Positions 1-5,707 of a stretch of DNA of 6,144 nt are shown in pieces. Positions within the stretch are counted from its first letter, which is position 1. Every line of letters starts with the position of its first letter. Source of the stretch: Rhodospirillales bacterium (lineage in GTDB: Bacteria > Pseudomonadota > Alphaproteobacteria > UBA9219); the NCBI GenBank assembly GCA_015654915.1, contig JAATFY010000150.1, positions 1 to 6,144 on the forward strand. The letters are read 5' to 3'. The notes under the pieces were generated by a model that was not told the DNA's origin, searched no databases, and saw only the letters and a list, made by a program, of their open reading frames with translations. The position numbers were made by a program, and so were the translations under genes.

Positions 1-138
1 AACTCCGAGCAATGTGGTATGATAATCAACTACGCACGTGGCCACTCGCATCGCAAGTGGCTGAAAGAAAAGGTATGGCTCTTTCATACGAAGGCCCTCG
101 GTAACGACGATAAACAACAACACACACAAGAGGCATAG
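1..138 (+). CDS. C-terminal 45 residues of an unidentified protein (5' end outside window)
   Basis: Frame 1 is open from the first base to a TAG at 136-138. The 45-residue tail is basic and polar, with a Trp-containing patch (HRKWLKEKVWLFHTK, around residues 17-31) and a Gln/His-rich end. The stop lies one base before the ATG of the LigK-like aldolase, and the aldolase Shine-Dalgarno sequence lies inside this reading frame. That tight linkage suggests one operon, and so perhaps another enzyme or transporter of aromatic-acid breakdown. I do not recognise a family from the tail. It does not obviously match the ends of LigJ or GalB as I recall them, so no function is assigned. Confidence 0.6.
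   Translation, partial: NSEQCGMIINYARGHSHRKWLKEKVWLFHTKALGNDDKQQHTQEA
128..133 (+). promoter_or_regulatory. Ribosome binding site of the LigK-like aldolase
   Basis: AAGAGG lies 6 bases before the ATG at 140. It supports that start and lies inside the end of the preceding reading frame, consistent with translational coupling. Confidence 0.6.
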
Positions 139-139
139 C

Positions 140-922
140 ATGCAATTTGTTCTTACAAATCCGCCCCGTATTTCAGATGAAGTTTTAAAGGGTTATGCGG
201 GCATTGGAACAGCAACAATAGGTGAAGCACAAAGATCAATTGCACGTGCTGTTTACCGCGAAGAAGGCAGTGATCACCACGAAACAGGCCATCTCAAACC
301 ATACATGCGCCCAATCACTGACCATTGTCCCGTCGAAGCTGCAAAGCTCGGACAGTCTTGGCGTATAACAGGTTCAGCCGTAACATGTAAAATATCGCCT
401 GGCCACAATACCACAATTCATATGGCTATTGAACAAATCAAGGACGGCGATGTTCTTGTCGTGGCTCTTACGCCCAAAAACGGCAAATATGACTACGGAA
501 ATGTAGGTGAGTTGATTGTCACTCAACTGCAAAAACGGGGAGCCGCAGGCATGATTATAGACGCAAGCGTACGCGATGTCGCAGAAGTTACGGCTATGAA
601 TTTTCCCATATGGTCACGAGGTGTTAGTATCGATGGAACAGGCAAGAAAGAACCCGGTAGCGTAAATGTGCCGGTTTTGTGCGCTGGGCAATGGATTCGA
701 GCTGGGGATCTCGTTGCAGCCGATATGGATGGTGTCGTAGTTGTGCCCCGAGAAATAGCCGCAGATGTATTGAAAGCAAGCCAAGCACGCACAGCAAAAG
801 AAGATGTAAGCCGTGCAGCCTATGAACAAGGTGCGCTGAGCCTTGATCGTAACGACATTCGCAGCGGGTTAGTAGGCATCGTCACCTATGTTGACTTTGA
901 TAAATACGAAGGCCCGAAATAA
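140..922 (+). CDS. ligK: RraA-family 4-carboxy-4-hydroxy-2-oxoadipate aldolase / oxaloacetate decarboxylase
   Basis: A 260-residue cytoplasmic protein of the RraA/HMG-aldolase fold. Proteins of this type cleave 4-carboxy-4-hydroxy-2-oxoadipate to pyruvate plus oxaloacetate, the last step of the protocatechuate 4,5-cleavage and gallate pathways, using a divalent metal. Family marks seen are KPYMRPI (53-59), IHMAIEQIKDGDVLVV (93-108), the glycine loop GNVGEL (120-125), the catalytic and metal-site segment DASVRD (141-146, with the Arg145-Asp146 pair), FPIWSRGVS (155-163), GSVNVPVLCAG (173-183) and DMDGVVVVP (195-203). These match LigK/GalC more closely than the shorter ribonuclease regulator RraA. 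The protein is roughly 20-30 residues longer than usual members as I recall them, with extra His-containing sequence near residues 32-52. AAGAGG stands 6 bases before the ATG. The gene is more A+T rich than those beyond 1192. A different RraA-fold aldolase or decarboxylase remains possible. Confidence 0.85.
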   Translation: MQFVLTNPPRISDEVLKGYAGIGTATIGEAQRSIARAVYREEGSDHHETGHLKPYMRPITDHCPVEAAKLGQSWRITGSAVTCKISPGHNTTIHMAIEQIKDGDVLVVALTPKNGKYDYGNVGELIVTQLQKRGAAGMIIDASVRDVAEVTAMNFPIWSRGVSIDGTGKKEPGSVNVPVLCAGQWIRAGDLVAADMDGVVVVPREIAADVLKASQARTAKEDVSRAAYEQGALSLDRNDIRSGLVGIVTYVDFDKYEGPK

Positions 923-959
923 ATGCTAATGAACGAGGCTAGAGCATTCCCTATTTTTT
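922..959 (+). terminator. Possible weak Rho-independent terminator after the aldolase
   Basis: AATGCT (922-927) pairs perfectly with AGCATT (943-948) around a 15-base loop, followed by a run of six T at 954-959. The short A+T-rich stem and long loop make it weak, but it begins at the aldolase stop codon. Confidence 0.35.
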
Positions 960-1191
960 ATGGTTAGTAATTTCTAAACGTGATAGAATTTGAAATTCTG
1001 AAATCGAACCGCCACGGCGTTGAAATTTCAGGGGTAAAGTTAAGGGGTATCGGCATATCAGCTTAGGATTTCTCTGTTTATTTATAGATACATAGAAGAA
1101 ACTTTAAATCCCTCCCGCCAAACGTAAGACTTGGCGAGGCAAAGCCGAGCCTTAGTCGAGCGTTGCCCCCGCGCAGGCGGGGGCCTGCTCC
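923..1191. other. Noncoding spacer between two convergent genes, rich in inverted repeats
   Basis: No convincing gene is seen on either strand. The left half is A+T rich. It contains AGAATTT/AAATTCT (985-991 and 993-999, one base apart) and CTGAAAT/ATTTCAG (998-1004 and 1025-1031). The right half is G+C rich and carries three successive hairpins (1116-1136, 1137-1152 and 1165-1184). No tRNA, integrase or transposase remnant was recognised. The spacer marks a change in base composition between the aldolase side and the metal-resistance side. Confidence 0.6.
1116..1184. repeat. Cluster of three hairpins, candidate dispersed palindromic repeat
   Basis: Three stems occur in 69 bases. CGCCAA/TTGGCG spans 1116-1136 with a 9-base loop. 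AGGC/GCCT spans 1137-1152. The third is a perfect 8-bp stem GCCCCCGC/GCGGGGGC (1165-1184) with loop GCAG. The last stem resembles the short GC palindromes scattered between genes in many proteobacteria. No T-run follows on either strand, so it is not a standard terminator, although it could protect the 3' end of the copA transcript that stops at 1192. Confidence 0.4.
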
Positions 1192-2232
1192 TTAAATCCG
1201 GACCTTCCGAAGCCGCAGGGAATTCAGAATGACGCTGACGGAACTTAGCGCCATGGCTGCGGCGGCAATAATCGGATTAAGCAGGATGCCGAAAAAAGGG
1301 TAAAGAACACCTGCAGCAATCGGAATGCCGGCGGCGTTATAAACGAAAGCAAAAAACAAATTCTGCCGGATATTGTTCATTGTCGCGTACGACAGCGACA
1401 ACGCGCGGGCAATTCCGCGCAAATCGCCTTTCACCAAAGTTACACCGGCGCTTTCAATCGCCACATCCGTACCGGTTCCCATGGCGATGCCGACATCCGC
1501 CGCCGCGAGCGCCGGTGCGTCGTTGACGCCGTCGCCAGCCATGGCGACTATATGACCATCGTTGCGCAGGTTCTGAACAATTCTCGCTTTATCCGCGGGC
1601 AGAACGTCCGCCTCAACGGAATCTATTCCAAGCTTGCCGGCAACAGCCATGGCCGTGCGGCGATTGTCTCCGGTTAACATTACAATCCTTACGTCTGCGG
1701 TGTGAAGGGATTTGAGGGCTTCCGCCGTCGTGCTTTTGATCGGATCGCTGACGGCAATAGCTCCTTGCGCCTGACCGTCGACGGCAAGGATGACCACAGT
1801 CGCGCCTTGTTCGCGCAAGGCATTCGCACCCTCCTCGACCGATGAGACATCAATACCCTGTTCTTTTAGAAAAATAGCCGTTCCGAGCACCAATACCTTG
1901 CCTTCAACATTTCCGGTGACGCCCTTTCCCGCAGGTGCATCAAAATCGCTCGTTTCAGCCAACCTTAAATTGCGTTCCCTTCCGGATGCGACAATCGCTC
2001 TTGCGATAGGATGCTCGCTGCCGCGTTCGAGGCTGGCGGCCAGCCGCAAAACCTCGTCCTCGGTTATTTTTCCTGTCGTAACGATTGATGTAACCGCAGG
2101 CCTGCCTTCCGTCAGTGTGCCGGTTTTATCGATAACCAGCACGTCGACTCTTTCCAACCGTTCCAGAGCCTCGGCGTTGCGGATAAGAATGCCGTTCATG
2201 GCGCCCTGCCCCATGCCGACCATAATCGACAT
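1192..2232 (-). CDS. C-terminal fragment of the CopA-like ATPase (346 residues, possible internal start)
   Basis: After the TAG the first ATG is codon 392, at 2232. No GTG or TTG lies between, and no convincing Shine-Dalgarno sequence precedes it, so independent translation is doubtful. The open frame between the stop and this ATG encodes the CPC segment (IIACPCALGLATP), which an internal start would omit. The fragment holds the catalytic domain, with DKTGT (fragment residues 35-39), SEHP (72-75), LTGDN (186-190) and GDGVND (233-238), and the last two membrane helices with YN (298-299) and MALSS (327-331). It shows no decay beyond the upstream nonsense codon, pointing to a recent event. Confidence 0.5.
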   Translation of the reverse strand: MSIMVGMGQGAMNGILIRNAEALERLERVDVLVIDKTGTLTEGRPAVTSIVTTGKITEDEVLRLAASLERGSEHPIARAIVASGRERNLRLAETSDFDAPAGKGVTGNVEGKVLVLGTAIFLKEQGIDVSSVEEGANALREQGATVVILAVDGQAQGAIAVSDPIKSTTAEALKSLHTADVRIVMLTGDNRRTAMAVAGKLGIDSVEADVLPADKARIVQNLRNDGHIVAMAGDGVNDAPALAAADVGIAMGTGTDVAIESAGVTLVKGDLRGIARALSLSYATMNNIRQNLFFAFVYNAAGIPIAAGVLYPFFGILLNPIIAAAAMALSSVSVILNSLRLRKVRI

Positions 2233-2298
2233 CGGTGTGGCCAGCCCCAGCGCGCAGGGACAGGCAATTATAAGAACCGAAACGGCGGCGATGAGCGC

Positions 2299-2301
2299 CT
2301 A
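2299..2301 (-). other. In-frame amber (TAG) codon inside copA
   Basis: Read on the minus strand, the codons are GCT TTT GCA TAG GCG CTC ATC, and the frame on both sides encodes ATPase sequence. Related pumps, as I recall them, usually read AFAYAL here, so a Tyr codon (TAC or TAT) would be one base change away from TAG. No insertion or deletion is needed to explain the break. Confidence 0.85.
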
Positions 2302-3405
2302 TGCAAAAGCAGGCGGCGGTCCCCACAGACTCCACGTCGCAAAGCTGAGAACGGCGATACCAATCACCGCCGGCACGAACCATCCCGAAACCGTATCGGC
2401 CATACGCTGAATGGGGGCGCGGCTGCGCTGGGCTTCGGAGACCATGTGGACAATACGCGCCAGCATCGTCTCGGCCCCGACGCGCTCGGCTTTCATGATA
2501 AAGCCGCCGGTCTGATTGATCGTGCCTCCGATAACATGATCGCCGACCCGCTTGGTCACAGGCATCGACTCGCCCGTAATCATGGATTCATCTACAGAAC
2601 TGTGGCCGTCAACGATAGCGCCGTCTACGGGAACTTTCTCGCCGGGCCGAACCCGCAGGCGGTCGCCAACGATAACCATATCAAGCGGGATTTCAGTTTC
2701 GGTATTATCGTCCGCGATGCGCAGAGCCGTGCGCGGCGCCAGATTGAGCAGAGCCCGAATGGCCCCGCTTGTCGTTTCGCGCGCGCGGAGTTCCAAAATC
2801 TGGCCCAGCAAAACCAGCACGACAATGACAGATGCCGATTCAAAATAGACCGGCACAATGCCTTCGGCATTTTTTAAAGAGGGTGGAAATAGGTGCGGCA
2901 TAAGAGCGGCAGCCATGCTGTAAAGCCATGCCGTACCGGTACCGATGGCAATCAGCGTAAACATGTTAAGCGAACGGCTAGCGATGGACTTCCATCCGCG
3001 CACAAAGAAGGGCCAACCGCTCCACAGGACAGCCGGTGTTGCCAATAACATCTGTATCCAGACCGACAGAGAAGCCGGGACCAACATATACAGATTGAAA
3101 AGATGCCCGCCCATCTCAAGCACGACGACGGGAACAGCAAAAGCAAGTCCGATCCAGAACCGCCTTGTCATGTCGATCAGTTCAGAGTTTTTTTCTTGTT
3201 GCGCCGTGGTCTCGACGGGCTCAAGCCCCATGCCGCAGATTGGGCAGCTTCCCGGCCCCGTTTGACGTACCTGCGGATGCATCGGGCAGGTATAAATGGC
3301 TGAAACAGAAAGCAGCGGCGTCAAATCATGCGCGCTTGCTTCGCCGTCACTATGACAACAGGCATGCTTATCTTGAGATGTCGAATAATGATGCGCGTGC
3401 TCCAT
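2299..3405 (-). CDS. N-terminal fragment of the CopA-like ATPase (368 residues)
   Basis: This is the part translated before the TAG. It begins with a His/Cys-rich tail (His at 3, 5, 6, 14 and 18, Cys at 16-17), then a metal-binding domain with TCPMHP (39-44) and CPICGM (54-59). Membrane segments follow near 84-97, 107-129, 147-169 and 185-203. The actuator domain (about 205-330) carries TGES (277-280). The fifth membrane segment (about 343-360) is followed by WGPPPAFA and the stop. It lacks CPC, the phosphorylation domain and the ATP-binding domain, so it cannot pump alone. The metal-binding domain could still bind copper if the fragment is stable. Confidence 0.6.
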   Translation of the reverse strand: MEHAHHYSTSQDKHACCHSDGEASAHDLTPLLSVSAIYTCPMHPQVRQTGPGSCPICGMGLEPVETTAQQEKNSELIDMTRRFWIGLAFAVPVVVLEMGGHLFNLYMLVPASLSVWIQMLLATPAVLWSGWPFFVRGWKSIASRSLNMFTLIAIGTGTAWLYSMAAALMPHLFPPSLKNAEGIVPVYFESASVIVVLVLLGQILELRARETTSGAIRALLNLAPRTALRIADDNTETEIPLDMVIVGDRLRVRPGEKVPVDGAIVDGHSSVDESMITGESMPVTKRVGDHVIGGTINQTGGFIMKAERVGAETMLARIVHMVSEAQRSRAPIQRMADTVSGWFVPAVIGIAVLSFATWSLWGPPPAFA

Positions 3406-3483
3406 AAAGCGCCTTTCCCTCTTTTGCCTTTGCCCGACGAGATGTTTCCTGATAGCATGTTTGCGTACCAATTGATGTAAAAT

Positions 3484-3505
3484 CCATTTGACGAATGTCA
3501 AATGG
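3484..3505. promoter_or_regulatory. Perfect 9-bp inverted repeat, candidate FNR/FixK-family operator
   Basis: CCATTTGAC (3484-3492) and GTCAAATGG (3497-3505) are exact reverse complements around GAAT. The core is TTGA-N6-TCAA, the geometry bound by the CRP/FNR superfamily (FNR, FixK). It lies between the divergent copA-like and DUF883 genes, 68 bases before the DUF883 start at 3574 and 78 bases before the copA start at 3405. If it works as a class II site centred at -41.5 for the + strand gene, transcription would begin near 3536, with TACTCT (3523-3528) close to the -10 position. The regulator and the promoter are inferred. Confidence 0.5.
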
Positions 3506-3561
3506 TTCCCAAGCGATGCGGGTACTCTTTCTGTTACTCACGAAAGCAACCAACAACCATG

Positions 3562-3568
3562 AAAGAGG
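3562..3568 (+). promoter_or_regulatory. Ribosome binding site that fixes the DUF883 start at 3574
   Basis: AAAGAGG ends 5 bases before the ATG at 3574. Earlier in-frame ATGs at 3502 and 3559 lack such a site, and the one at 3502 lies inside the palindrome. Confidence 0.6.
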
Positions 3569-3573
3569 CCCAG

Positions 3574-3903
3574 ATGCATGAGACAACCAAAGACGGTAAG
3601 GCACATGCGGTTAAAGGCCATCATGTGGCTAACGAAGAAAGCCACATCATTCACGACGTCAGGGATGCCGCACATCGTTTTAAAGACGATGCGCATGATG
3701 CCGCAGCCGCCATCAAGGCCGATGTAGAGAATGCCGCGCGGCGAACAGGCCGGCAGGCGCGCGAAATGGCGGATTCAGCCGGACAGAACGTTACGGATGC
3801 CGGAGAAGCAATTTTGCTCAAAATACGCAACAAGCCTGTACAGTCGGTTGCCATAGCTCTCGGCGTAGGACTGCTTGCCGGAATTTTCTGCCGCCGCGGG
3901 TAA
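3574..3903 (+). CDS. DUF883 (ElaB/YqjD/YgaM-like) tail-anchored inner-membrane protein
   Basis: A 109-residue protein starting with MHETTKDG. Residues 1-85 form a charged, Ala-rich amphipathic region of likely helix. The C-terminal hydrophobic segment, NKPVQSVAIALGVGLLAGIF (86-105), ends in a double Arg (RRG). A proline-led, glycine-rich tail anchor with a basic end is the mark of the DUF883 family. In E. coli, members such as YqjD and ElaB sit in the inner membrane, are induced in stationary phase and under stress, and have been linked to ribosome binding. Here a short second membrane gene follows 11 bases later, as yqjE follows yqjD in E. coli. It is divergent from the copA-like gene and may be controlled by the dyad at 3484-3505. 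The family call is firm; the role in this organism is not known. Confidence 0.8.
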   Translation: MHETTKDGKAHAVKGHHVANEESHIIHDVRDAAHRFKDDAHDAAAAIKADVENAARRTGRQAREMADSAGQNVTDAGEAILLKIRNKPVQSVAIALGVGLLAGIFCRRG

Positions 3904-3914
3904 ACGGAAATAAA

Positions 3915-4298
3915 ATGCTGGGCAAACTTCTCGGTGTGGCAACAGTCGGCAGCGCCCTTGCAAGCGTGGGGCTATTGCATCGCTTTCTGTCGAACATAGT
4001 CACCATCGTCATCTTGTCGATCGTCAGCGGGTTTATGCTGTCCGTTCTTATCACGGGGGGTTTCTATCTGGCTTATCTGGGTCTGGTTCACTACGGGCTT
4101 GACCCTTGCGTCGCGGGAATAACGGTAGGCATTATGATTTTCCTCGTAACGGCGGCCCTGGTTATTTTCGTTATTGCCAGGTTACGGCAAATGCGGGACC
4201 TGATGCATAGCAGTTCCCATTCTCACGGTGCCGATTTGCTCGATATGGGAAATGTCGTAATCGCGTTCATCGAGGGTTTTCTAAACCATAAAAAATAA
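3915..4298 (+). CDS. Small membrane protein, YqjE/holin-superfamily-like
   Basis: A 127-residue protein with hydrophobic segments at about 27-60 (long enough for two tightly packed helices) and 66-89. A basic stretch (RLRQMRDLM, 89-97), a Ser/His patch (SSSHSHG, 99-105) and a short amphipathic C-terminal helix ending in NHKK follow. Size, topology and position after a DUF883 gene suggest the YqjE/phage-holin-like family, which in bacteria is usually not phage-derived; this is inference, since no diagnostic residue motif is visible. The gene starts 11 bases after the DUF883 stop with only a weak GGAAA site, so translation is probably coupled. Its TAA is 4 bases from the stop of the convergent gene on the other strand. 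It could equally be an unclassified membrane protein. Confidence 0.7.
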   Translation: MLGKLLGVATVGSALASVGLLHRFLSNIVTIVILSIVSGFMLSVLITGGFYLAYLGLVHYGLDPCVAGITVGIMIFLVTAALVIFVIARLRQMRDLMHSSSHSHGADLLDMGNVVIAFIEGFLNHKK

Positions 4299-4302
4299 AA
4301 AT

Positions 4303-4752
4303 CTATTGAATCTCTACGCCGGCCGTTTCTTCCGGCTTCGGCGGCTCGCTTTGTTCGCGGATTTCCCGCTGGATCTCGCGCACTTCCGCGATTTCGCCCT
4401 CGGTTAGTTTTTCGACTTCGATAAGATCGTTGCGTGCGTTTTTGCTTGTCTGAATAAGCTCGTCCAGTTTCATCTGAATGGCCTGCGTATCGCGATATTG
4501 AGTATGCTGTATCAACAGAACCATGAGAAGAGTTACGATACTGCAGGCCGTTTCGATGGTAACCTGCCATGATACCGAATAGCCGAAAAACGGCCCGCAA
4601 GCGCCCCAAAGAATGAAAAAAACGATGGCCAAAGCGAAACTGCTTGGCCGTCCCGTCTGACGCGCAACACACTGAGCAAAGCGCGAAAAGAACCCATGCA
4701 GCCCTTCATGGAAACGTCGCTTGGGACCCGCATTTTCGTCGGAACCGTTCAT
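4303..4752 (-). CDS. Low-affinity iron permease family membrane protein
   Basis: A 149-residue protein matching the bacterial low-affinity iron permease family (PF04120, distantly related to yeast Fet4). Seen are FFSRFAQCVARQTGRPSSFA (21-40), a first membrane helix at about 38-56 followed by GPFFGYSVSWQ (53-63), a second helix at about 66-82, and the conserved stretch IQHTQYRDTQAIQMKLDELI (81-100). A charged, probably coiled tail ends in a Pro/Glu-rich segment. Bacterial members are much shorter than Fet4 and direct evidence of iron transport is thin, so the family name should not be read as a proven activity. The ATG lies 20 bases after the BON lipoprotein stop and has no strong Shine-Dalgarno sequence, which favours coupling within an operon. 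It ends with TAG. Confidence 0.8.
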   Translation of the reverse strand: MNGSDENAGPKRRFHEGLHGFFSRFAQCVARQTGRPSSFALAIVFFILWGACGPFFGYSVSWQVTIETACSIVTLLMVLLIQHTQYRDTQAIQMKLDELIQTSKNARNDLIEVEKLTEGEIAEVREIQREIREQSEPPKPEETAGVEIQ

Positions 4753-4772
4753 TTAAAACACCGCAGAGAGGT

Positions 4773-5087
4773 TCACCGAACCACGAGGTCGTCCTTGACC
4801 GATTTCACGCCGCGCACATGGCGGGCGATGTTTACGGCGCGGGCTTCGCTCTGGCTGGAATCGACGAAGCCGCTGAGCTGAACGACGCCCTGCATCGTCT
4901 CGACATTGACTTCGAGCACCTTGAGCGCGGGGTCGCCCAGAATATCGGATTTGACCGTCGTCGTTATGGTCGTGTCATCGGCATACTCGCCGGCGCTCTC
5001 GCGCCCGGAGAACATCGCGCAGCCCATCAAGGAGATAGCCAGCGTAGCGACCGCCAGAAATTTTGGAAGCTGATTGGTATTTTGCAT
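4773..5087 (-). CDS. BON-domain lipoprotein (periplasmic, OsmY-like single domain)
   Basis: A 104-residue protein. The N-terminus is a lipoprotein signal: a short polar start with Lys9, a hydrophobic core (10-21), and lipobox LMGC with Cys23 as the predicted lipidated residue. The residue after Cys is Ala, not Asp, which fits outer-membrane sorting. One BON domain covers about 35-103, with DDTTITTTVKSDIL (37-50), VLEVNVETMQGVVQLSGFV (57-75) including the conserved Gly73, and a closing VKSVKDDLVV. BON domains bind phospholipid or other envelope surfaces; OsmY has two, and single-domain lipoproteins of this kind are typical envelope-stress proteins. AAGGA stands 8 bases before the ATG. It lies 27 bases after the host-attachment gene and 20 bases before the iron-permease gene, all in the same direction. 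Confidence 0.88.
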   Translation of the reverse strand: MQNTNQLPKFLAVATLAISLMGCAMFSGRESAGEYADDTTITTTVKSDILGDPALKVLEVNVETMQGVVQLSGFVDSSQSEARAVNIARHVRGVKSVKDDLVVR

Positions 5088-5114
5088 AATGATTTCCTTA
5101 TGGGTTGTCAGGTT

Positions 5115-5654
5115 TCAGGCCACGCGGGCTTCCGTCAATGTGCTTTGCAGATGGGCCAGAAGCGCGTGGTTGTTGTCATGCGTAAAATCTTTCGGTATCT
5201 CGGCTATCACCCGGCTTAGTATGCCGGCGTCCAGATGCTGCCTCAGTATGCCGAGAATTTTAGGCGAAGCGGCGATGACCAGATGGTCGAACGCCTTGTC
5301 CGAACAGGCCTGTTTCAGCTTGGCCACGAGTTTCGTCACCAGGTTTTGTTTGATTTCATCCCGGATATCCAGATGCGGCTCACACGTGTTGTGGGCGGAG
5401 TTATTGCCGCCGATGAACGAACCGCGCTGATCGTGGCCGACATGATAATTATCCGGGGATTCCGCCGTAAGCGCCATGCCGGGCACCGGCGTCAGTTCGT
5501 GATGGTTTTTGTCATCATAAGAATATTTTTCAGATTCACGCATGGGCGTCACATCCCGGTTTTTATGATATCTGTAAATTTGCGTATGTTCTCCATTGGC
5601 GACGAGAACCCAGACGATGGACGATTGCTGTATTTGCGCGGAGTCGAGATGCAT
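5115..5654 (-). CDS. Host-attachment family protein (baeRF / eRF1-like fold)
   Basis: A 179-residue protein of the family often named 'protein required for attachment to host cells', related to bacterial archaeo-eukaryotic release factor (baeRF) proteins. Typical parts are the first strand VWVLVANGEHTQIYRY (14-29), a variable middle with His-rich and Gly/Asn-rich loops (50-95), a helix around 97-117, the strand and turn DHLVIAASPKILGILRQHL (123-141), and IAEIPKDFTHDNNHALLAHL (150-169), matching the family pattern of KDLT followed by a helix. It has no signal peptide and is probably cytoplasmic. The real function is unsettled; the name comes from Agrobacterium. The start at 5654 was chosen because homology begins there and AAAGG lies about 10 bases upstream. 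The longer in-frame start at 5813 would add basic, non-homologous sequence overlapping the next gene. Confidence 0.82.
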   Translation of the reverse strand: MHLDSAQIQQSSIVWVLVANGEHTQIYRYHKNRDVTPMRESEKYSYDDKNHHELTPVPGMALTAESPDNYHVGHDQRGSFIGGNNSAHNTCEPHLDIRDEIKQNLVTKLVAKLKQACSDKAFDHLVIAASPKILGILRQHLDAGILSRVIAEIPKDFTHDNNHALLAHLQSTLTEARVA

Positions 5655-5707
5655 TAAAAAGTAGCCTTTGTTCTTTTTCGTATCGTTCGACCGCCTGCCG
5701 TTTTGCT

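Larger units (their letters stand above)
1192..3405 (-). pseudogene. copA: Cu+-exporting P1B-type ATPase interrupted by one in-frame TAG
   Basis: The reading frame is continuous for 737 codons apart from a TAG at codon 369 (2301-2299). An intact product would be an inner-membrane pump expelling Cu+ from the cytoplasm using ATP. Its order is a His-rich N-terminus (1-30), a Cys/Met metal-binding domain (about 38-63), about eight membrane segments, the actuator motif TGES (277-280), CPC (382-384), the phosphorylation motif DKTGT (426-430), HP (465-466), GDGVND (624-629), then N(X6)YN ending at 689-690 and MxxSS (718-722), the Cu+ signature. The start at 3405 was chosen because GGGAAAGG precedes it by 6 bases; an in-frame ATG at 3501 lacks this and falls inside a palindrome. 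No HMA domain with CxxC is present. The length is normal, so only the nonsense codon disables it. Read-through or a base-calling error cannot be excluded. Confidence 0.85.

Noticed and set aside
38..60. GCCACT/AGTGGC inverted repeat
   Set aside because: It is inside an open reading frame with a 9-base loop and no T-run; probably chance.
2299..2301. Reassigned genetic code with TAG as an amino acid
   Set aside because: TAG ends the first partial gene directly before the aldolase and also ends the iron-permease-like gene at the expected family length, so TAG works as a stop in this genome.
1790..2410. 206-codon open frame on the + strand
   Set aside because: It lies antisense to the copA-like gene, has low-complexity Ser/Thr/Ala/Pro-rich content and no recognisable domain. 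It is a shadow of the G+C-rich coding strand.
1192..3405. Frameshift between the two ATPase halves
   Set aside because: The distance between the two reading frames is a multiple of three and the translation is continuous across the TAG, so it is a nonsense codon.
3478..3483. TAAAAT as a + strand -10 box
   Set aside because: No acceptable -35 sequence lies 16-18 bases upstream, and it would place the start of transcription inside the palindrome.
3406..3501. Longer start of the copA-like protein at 3501
   Set aside because: The extension is basic, lacks a ribosome site and begins inside the palindrome; the ATG at 3405 has GGGAAAGG upstream and starts the usual His-rich leader.
4644..5219. 191-codon open frame on the + strand across the iron-permease and BON genes
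   Set aside because: It is antisense to two genes with clear family motifs, good spacing and, for the lipoprotein, a lipobox. It has no domain of its own.
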